From: CAYVHB01 sp964450865
Lineage (GTDB): Bacteria > Bacillota > Clostridia > Saccharofermentanales > UBA5734
Reading direction: 5' to 3'
Length of the DNA stretch: 64,000 bases
NCBI GenBank assembly: GCA_964450865.1
Contig: CAYVHB010000007.1
Coordinates: 48,569 to 112,568 of the forward strand
Positions 61,125 through 64,000 of the stretch are shown here, piece by piece. Positions within the stretch are counted from its first letter, which is position 1, and every line of letters begins with the position of its first letter. The notes beneath the pieces were generated by a model that was not told the origin of the DNA, searched no databases, and was given only the letters and a program-made list of their open reading frames with translations. Both the position numbers and the translations under genes were made by a program.

Positions 61125-62588
61125 TCACTGATCAGCAACGTATACGATGTCGCTGCTCTTGCGGCCGCCATTGTAAGGCTGGTTGGCAACCTTTCCCATA
61201 AAGGTCATAACCGATGATTGGCCACCGTCCAGGTTATATGCCGCCTTGCAGCCGAGGTCAGAAAACAATTGCGCCATGTCTTTTAAACTCAAGCCGTTCG
61301 AATAGCCGGGCTGCCGGCCATCAACCAGCAACAGGCAGTAATGCCCGGGTTCATAATATCCCAGCGCAGTCCGCGGATTGGCGACCCTGACGTCACTGTT
61401 GAACGTCGTCAGGGGTTGTCCTTTCTGGTCAAGCAGCATCGGCCCAAACGACCAGGCCTGCCAGGCGCCCCTGGCAATGATCTGCTTGATATTGAAATCA
61501 GCCTCGGCAAAGGTCTGCATACTGCCATCGTTATTCATCACCAGCACATCGCGAAAAGGCGTCTGGCGATAGAGTTCGCCGTTCCGGATGACCACGCCCT
61601 GATTGCGAATGCCATAATAATCACCATTGACCGCCAGGATCGCCTGATGTTTCTGGCCCATCTCCACCACCGTTTCGGCAAAGCCCCGGCCATATTTGTC
61701 CTTGGCAAAGGCCGTCCGGAAATAACGCAAATCGCTAAGGTAGATATCGGCCAGATAATAGGTGACGCCGCCACCTTGCACCTTCTTGAGCGAAACGTTG
61801 ACGTGGGCGCTCTTATAGGAGGTGTCCGTCTGTTCCACCGCCCCGCTGGTAAAGCGGCCGGGGAATTTGGCAACCCACATACCGCCTTGAGCAGCAGGAT
61901 CACCCGGATCCTGGTTGCCGGATTGGGTCGCCGCTTGCGTGGCAGAGGTTTCGGCTGACGTCGGGCCTGGCGGTATCGTGGCATCGGTCGCGGCACTGGC
62001 GCCGCTGTTTGGCAACGTTGCAATTTGTTCGGTCGAATTACTGGAACTGACCGTATCCGTCAGCCCGGGCAAGACCTGGCCGGTCGAGTCTAATTCACGG
62101 GGCAGCACATGATGAAATAAGGCAAAGACCACCAGGCCAACCCCGAGCAGGATTGTGTCAAACAAGATCACCCAGCCCAAAGCCAATGGGCGACGACGCC
62201 CTGGCCGGCGGTGCGATGATGTGCTTTGGCCTGGGCCTGGATAGCTGTGGCGCTGCCGATCGACCGGATAAACGCCGCCAGCGTCGCGACGGGGCGGTCT
62301 CTGGTCTTGCAGAGGTCTTTGGTTCTGGCTTTGTGCCTGCCTCTGATCGAGTTGCATCATCTGATCTTGTGACGGTCTTTGGCCTTGCGGCAGCCCCTGT
62401 CCTTGCGGCAGTCTCTGGTCTGGCGGCAGCCCCTGTCCTTGCGGCAGTCTCTGGCCTTGCGGCAGCCCCTGTCCTTGCGGCAGTCTCTGGCTTTGCGGCA
62501 GCCCCTGACCTTGCCGCAACGTCTGGTCTGACGGCAGCATTTGGTCTTGCGGCTGAGTATTATCATAATTTCGCTGGGAATTTTTCAT
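61125..62588 (-). CDS. Phosphodiester glycosidase (NAGPA-domain) membrane protein with Gln-rich repeat
   Basis: Membrane-anchored protein of 487 residues. The first 100 residues are cytoplasmic and rich in Gln/Pro/Gly, made of LPQGQG and LPQGQR hexads; a basic stretch (HRRPGRRR) and one helix (ALGWVILFDTILLGVGLVVFALF) follow, then a Ser/Thr/Ala linker. The C-terminal 240 residues are the NAGPA (DUF2233) domain: AILAVNGDYYG, LLLVDGRQPGYSNGLSLKDMA and AAYNLDGGQSSVM. The domain is named for the human uncovering enzyme and is found in bacterial exopolysaccharide and cell-wall proteins. AAGG precedes the ATG. Confidence 0.87.
   Translation of the reverse strand: MKNSQRNYDNTQPQDQMLPSDQTLRQGQGLPQSQRLPQGQGLPQGQRLPQGQGLPPDQRLPQGQGLPQGQRPSQDQMMQLDQRQAQSQNQRPLQDQRPPRRDAGGVYPVDRQRHSYPGPGQSTSSHRRPGRRRPLALGWVILFDTILLGVGLVVFALFHHVLPRELDSTGQVLPGLTDTVSSSNSTEQIATLPNSGASAATDATIPPGPTSAETSATQAATQSGNQDPGDPAAQGGMWVAKFPGRFTSGAVEQTDTSYKSAHVNVSLKKVQGGGVTYYLADIYLSDLRYFRTAFAKDKYGRGFAETVVEMGQKHQAILAVNGDYYGIRNQGVVIRNGELYRQTPFRDVLVMNNDGSMQTFAEADFNIKQIIARGAWQAWSFGPMLLDQKGQPLTTFNSDVRVANPRTALGYYEPGHYCLLLVDGRQPGYSNGLSLKDMAQLFSDLGCKAAYNLDGGQSSVMTFMGKVANQPYNGGRKSSDIVYVADQ
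62383..62544. repeat. 18-bp in-frame tandem repeat coding the Gln-rich region
   Basis: Nine 18-bp units of two alternating kinds, CCTTGCGGCAGCCCCTGT and CCTTGCGGCAGTCTCTGG, giving a 36-bp super-period. They encode LPQGQG / LPQGQR on the minus strand. Expect length variation. Confidence 0.9.
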
Positions 62589-63058
62589 AAACTGACCTTC
62601 AAATGAATCAAATGATGGCTAAAACGAATCCAATCATGGCAAGTGCGATTGTCTGGATACAAATCATGGTAAGTCGGATGGCCTGGATACAAAGCGCAAA
62701 CCACTAGAATTATATCACGTTTACTGCGAATTTACCTGAATTTCAGCTGAAAACAATCGGAAAATAATTTCACTTGCCAACCGCTGCAAAAGTGCTTAAG
62801 ATTTTATACAGAAGGCCTGTCTTCCGGATTTTACAGGAGCCCGTCGTTCGTATTTTTATCAAAAATCCTGGTCCTGAGATCCGCTGGTTATCCCGCCCCG
62901 CCTGATCTTGCTTCATGATCAGTCTGGCCCCAAAGCCCACCTGATCCACCGCATGAACCCGATAAACCCATCGCAAAGACCACATTTTCTGGCATCCGGC
63001 AGGCGTCCTTCCTGCAAGCCCTCTACACAGAGCGACAATGATATAAAGGTGACATATT
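62589..63058. other. 470-bp divergent region upstream of the glycosyltransferase
   Basis: It contains a 30-bp tandem duplication (62631-62660 and 62661-62690, ATCATGGCAAGTGCGATT versus ATCATGGTAAGTCGGATG) in the leader of the NAGPA gene, AT-rich sequence to about 62870, and GC-rich sequence after. No gene is seen. Promoters for both directions are expected here, but none is convincing. Confidence 0.5.
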
Positions 63059-64000
63059 ATGGAATCTCCATGCATCCTGATCCCGGCCTATAAACCCGAT
63101 CACAAGATGATCGACCTGATCGAAACCTTGCTGGCGGCCCAGCTGACCAACATCATCGTCGTCGATGATGGCGGCGGTACGGCCTATGCCGATCTTTTCC
63201 GGCAGGCCGGGGCGCTGGGCTGCACCGTCCTGCATCACATGATCAACATGGGTAAAGGACGGGCTTTGAAAACGGGCATCAATTACGGGCTGGAACACCA
63301 CCGGGCAGATCATGGCATCATCACCGCCGACGCCGACGGCCAGCACACGCCGGCCGACATCCTGCGGATCGCGGCAGCCATGGCCGAGACACCAGAGGCT
63401 TTGGTTCTGGGCGTCCGGCACTTCAGCGGCCAGATCCCACTGCGCAGCCGCCTGGGCAACAACATCACCCGCTCGGTCTTTGCCTCGATCAATGGTGAAG
63501 ATATCCAGGATACCCAGACTGGACTGCGCGGTTTGCCTTGTCAATACCTGCCGCTCTTCCTGTCGCTGGGCGGCGAGCGTTATGAATTTGAAATGAATAT
63601 GCTGTTGGCCATCCGGCCCAATGAAATAAAAGTCGTGCAGATCCCCATTGAAACAGTCTATCTGCAAAATAACGAATCATCCCACTTTAATCCGTTCCTC
63701 GATTCGCTGCGCATCTACCGCCTGATGTTCAAGTTCATCTTTTCCTCAGCTTTTGCCTTCCTTGTAGATTTCACATTGTTCGTGCTGATGAGCCTGGCTT
63801 TACCCAACCAGTTGCTGGCCAGCGTCATTACCGCCCGCGCCGGCAGTTCATTTGTCAATTACCTGATCAATCGCCATCTGGTTTTTAAACATAAAGGTGA
63901 CAGTAAAAAAGCGCTGGTTCGCTACTATATCCTGGTTGTCTTCATCATGCTGGCCAGCTACGGGCTGATCAAATTGCTGCATGAAGTCCTCGGCCTGAAT
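63059..64000 (+). CDS. GT2 glycosyltransferase fused to a GtrA membrane domain, 3' end cut off by window
   Basis: The frame is open to the last base (314 codons). The N-terminal 210 residues are a family 2 glycosyltransferase with CILIPAYKP, IIVVDDGGG and the DxD region TADADGQHTP, resembling dolichyl/polyprenyl-phosphate sugar synthases. From about residue 220 there is a GtrA-type domain: FKFIFSSAFAFLVDFTLFVLM, RAGSSFVNYLINRHLVFK and a further helix before the window ends. Such fusions are linked to lipid-linked sugar transfer onto cell-surface polymers. AAAGGTG lies before the ATG. Confidence 0.9.
   Translation, partial: MESPCILIPAYKPDHKMIDLIETLLAAQLTNIIVVDDGGGTAYADLFRQAGALGCTVLHHMINMGKGRALKTGINYGLEHHRADHGIITADADGQHTPADILRIAAAMAETPEALVLGVRHFSGQIPLRSRLGNNITRSVFASINGEDIQDTQTGLRGLPCQYLPLFLSLGGERYEFEMNMLLAIRPNEIKVVQIPIETVYLQNNESSHFNPFLDSLRIYRLMFKFIFSSAFAFLVDFTLFVLMSLALPNQLLASVITARAGSSFVNYLINRHLVFKHKGDSKKALVRYYILVVFIMLASYGLIKLLHEVLGLN

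Noticed and set aside
1..64000. tRNA or rRNA genes
   Set aside because: No cloverleaf with a CCA-type end or rRNA-like conserved stretch was recognised by eye; a tRNAscan run would settle it.

Overview
The window is a 64 kb piece of a bacterial chromosome, probably from an uncultured or draft-assembled anaerobic fermenter of the Bacillota (Clostridia-like). This rests on inference from gene content: a membrane Ech-type [NiFe]-hydrogenase with its Hyp maturases, the [FeFe]-hydrogenase maturase HydF beside aspartase, a Ptb/Buk pair, class II GalT, an Rnf/Ech-style energy lifestyle without respiratory oxidases, strong AGGAGG ribosome binding sites and occasional GTG/TTG starts. Most of the window is GC-rich with C/G-ending codons. 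One block (about 55.8-60.8 kb) is clearly AT-rich. A run of exactly 100 N (12589-12688) marks a scaffold gap. No tRNA, rRNA, CRISPR array, transposase or phage gene was seen.

Layout. 1-7792 (+): the end of an Ech-type hydrogenase operon (large subunit, two-cluster ferredoxin) followed by hypA-hypB-hypF-hypC-hypD-hypE. 7849-12525: CoA-binding protein, acetyltransferase, serine hydrolase plus MalQ, and a hypoxanthine/uracil-DNA glycosylase-like gene. 12704-14137 (-): an FGGY sugar kinase. 14445-18287 (+): a MacA/MacB-like export operon (membrane fusion protein, ATPase, permease) ended by a perfect 17-bp terminator. 18585-21183 (-): buk-ptb-ilvN. 21269-26587 (-): a transglutaminase-like lipoprotein, a duplicated zinc-ribbon membrane protein, thpR, hflC, hflK. 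26784-33364 (-): galT, nadA, mnmA, and an AmmeMemoRadiSam pair (AmrS plus a fused Memo-AMMECR1 protein). 33510-39283: an SGNH hydrolase, a GyrI-like protein, an ADP-ribosylglycohydrolase, a HAD phosphatase, Pcm and a YpfJ-type metalloprotease. 39584-43605 (+): a ChvE/GguA/GguB-type sugar ABC transporter, convergent with 43929-47842 (-), a three-gene signalling locus. 48384-51052 (+): aspA-hydF. 51346-53100 (-): a UPF0016 cation transporter and a YgiD-type dioxygenase. 53559-55766 (+): a DEAD-box helicase. 56240-60590 (+): an AT-rich cassette with a lactococcin-972-like bacteriocin, two half-size permeases, an ABC ATPase and a LytTR regulator. 60874-64000: a small membrane protein, a phosphodiester glycosidase-type protein and the start of a GT2-GtrA fusion.

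How it works together. Sugars enter by the ChvE-type transporter and are processed by MalQ, GalT and the FGGY kinase. Acyl-CoA can be cashed in for ATP by Ptb/Buk, and excess electrons leave as H2 through Ech and, implied by HydF, an [FeFe]-hydrogenase encoded elsewhere.

The most unusual signal is not a gene. Many genes here are followed by decaying tandem copies of their own last 20-75 bp, often with the stop codon still in place in the copy. I count clear cases after echE, the transglutaminase gene, the zinc-ribbon gene, the gyrI-like gene, pcm, hydF and the LytTR gene, and likely cases after thpR, nadA and mnmA. Other notable points are a receiver-HPt protein without a kinase domain, a LytTR regulator whose phospho-acceptor aspartate is glutamate, and a bacteriocin-type membrane protein split into two ORFs.
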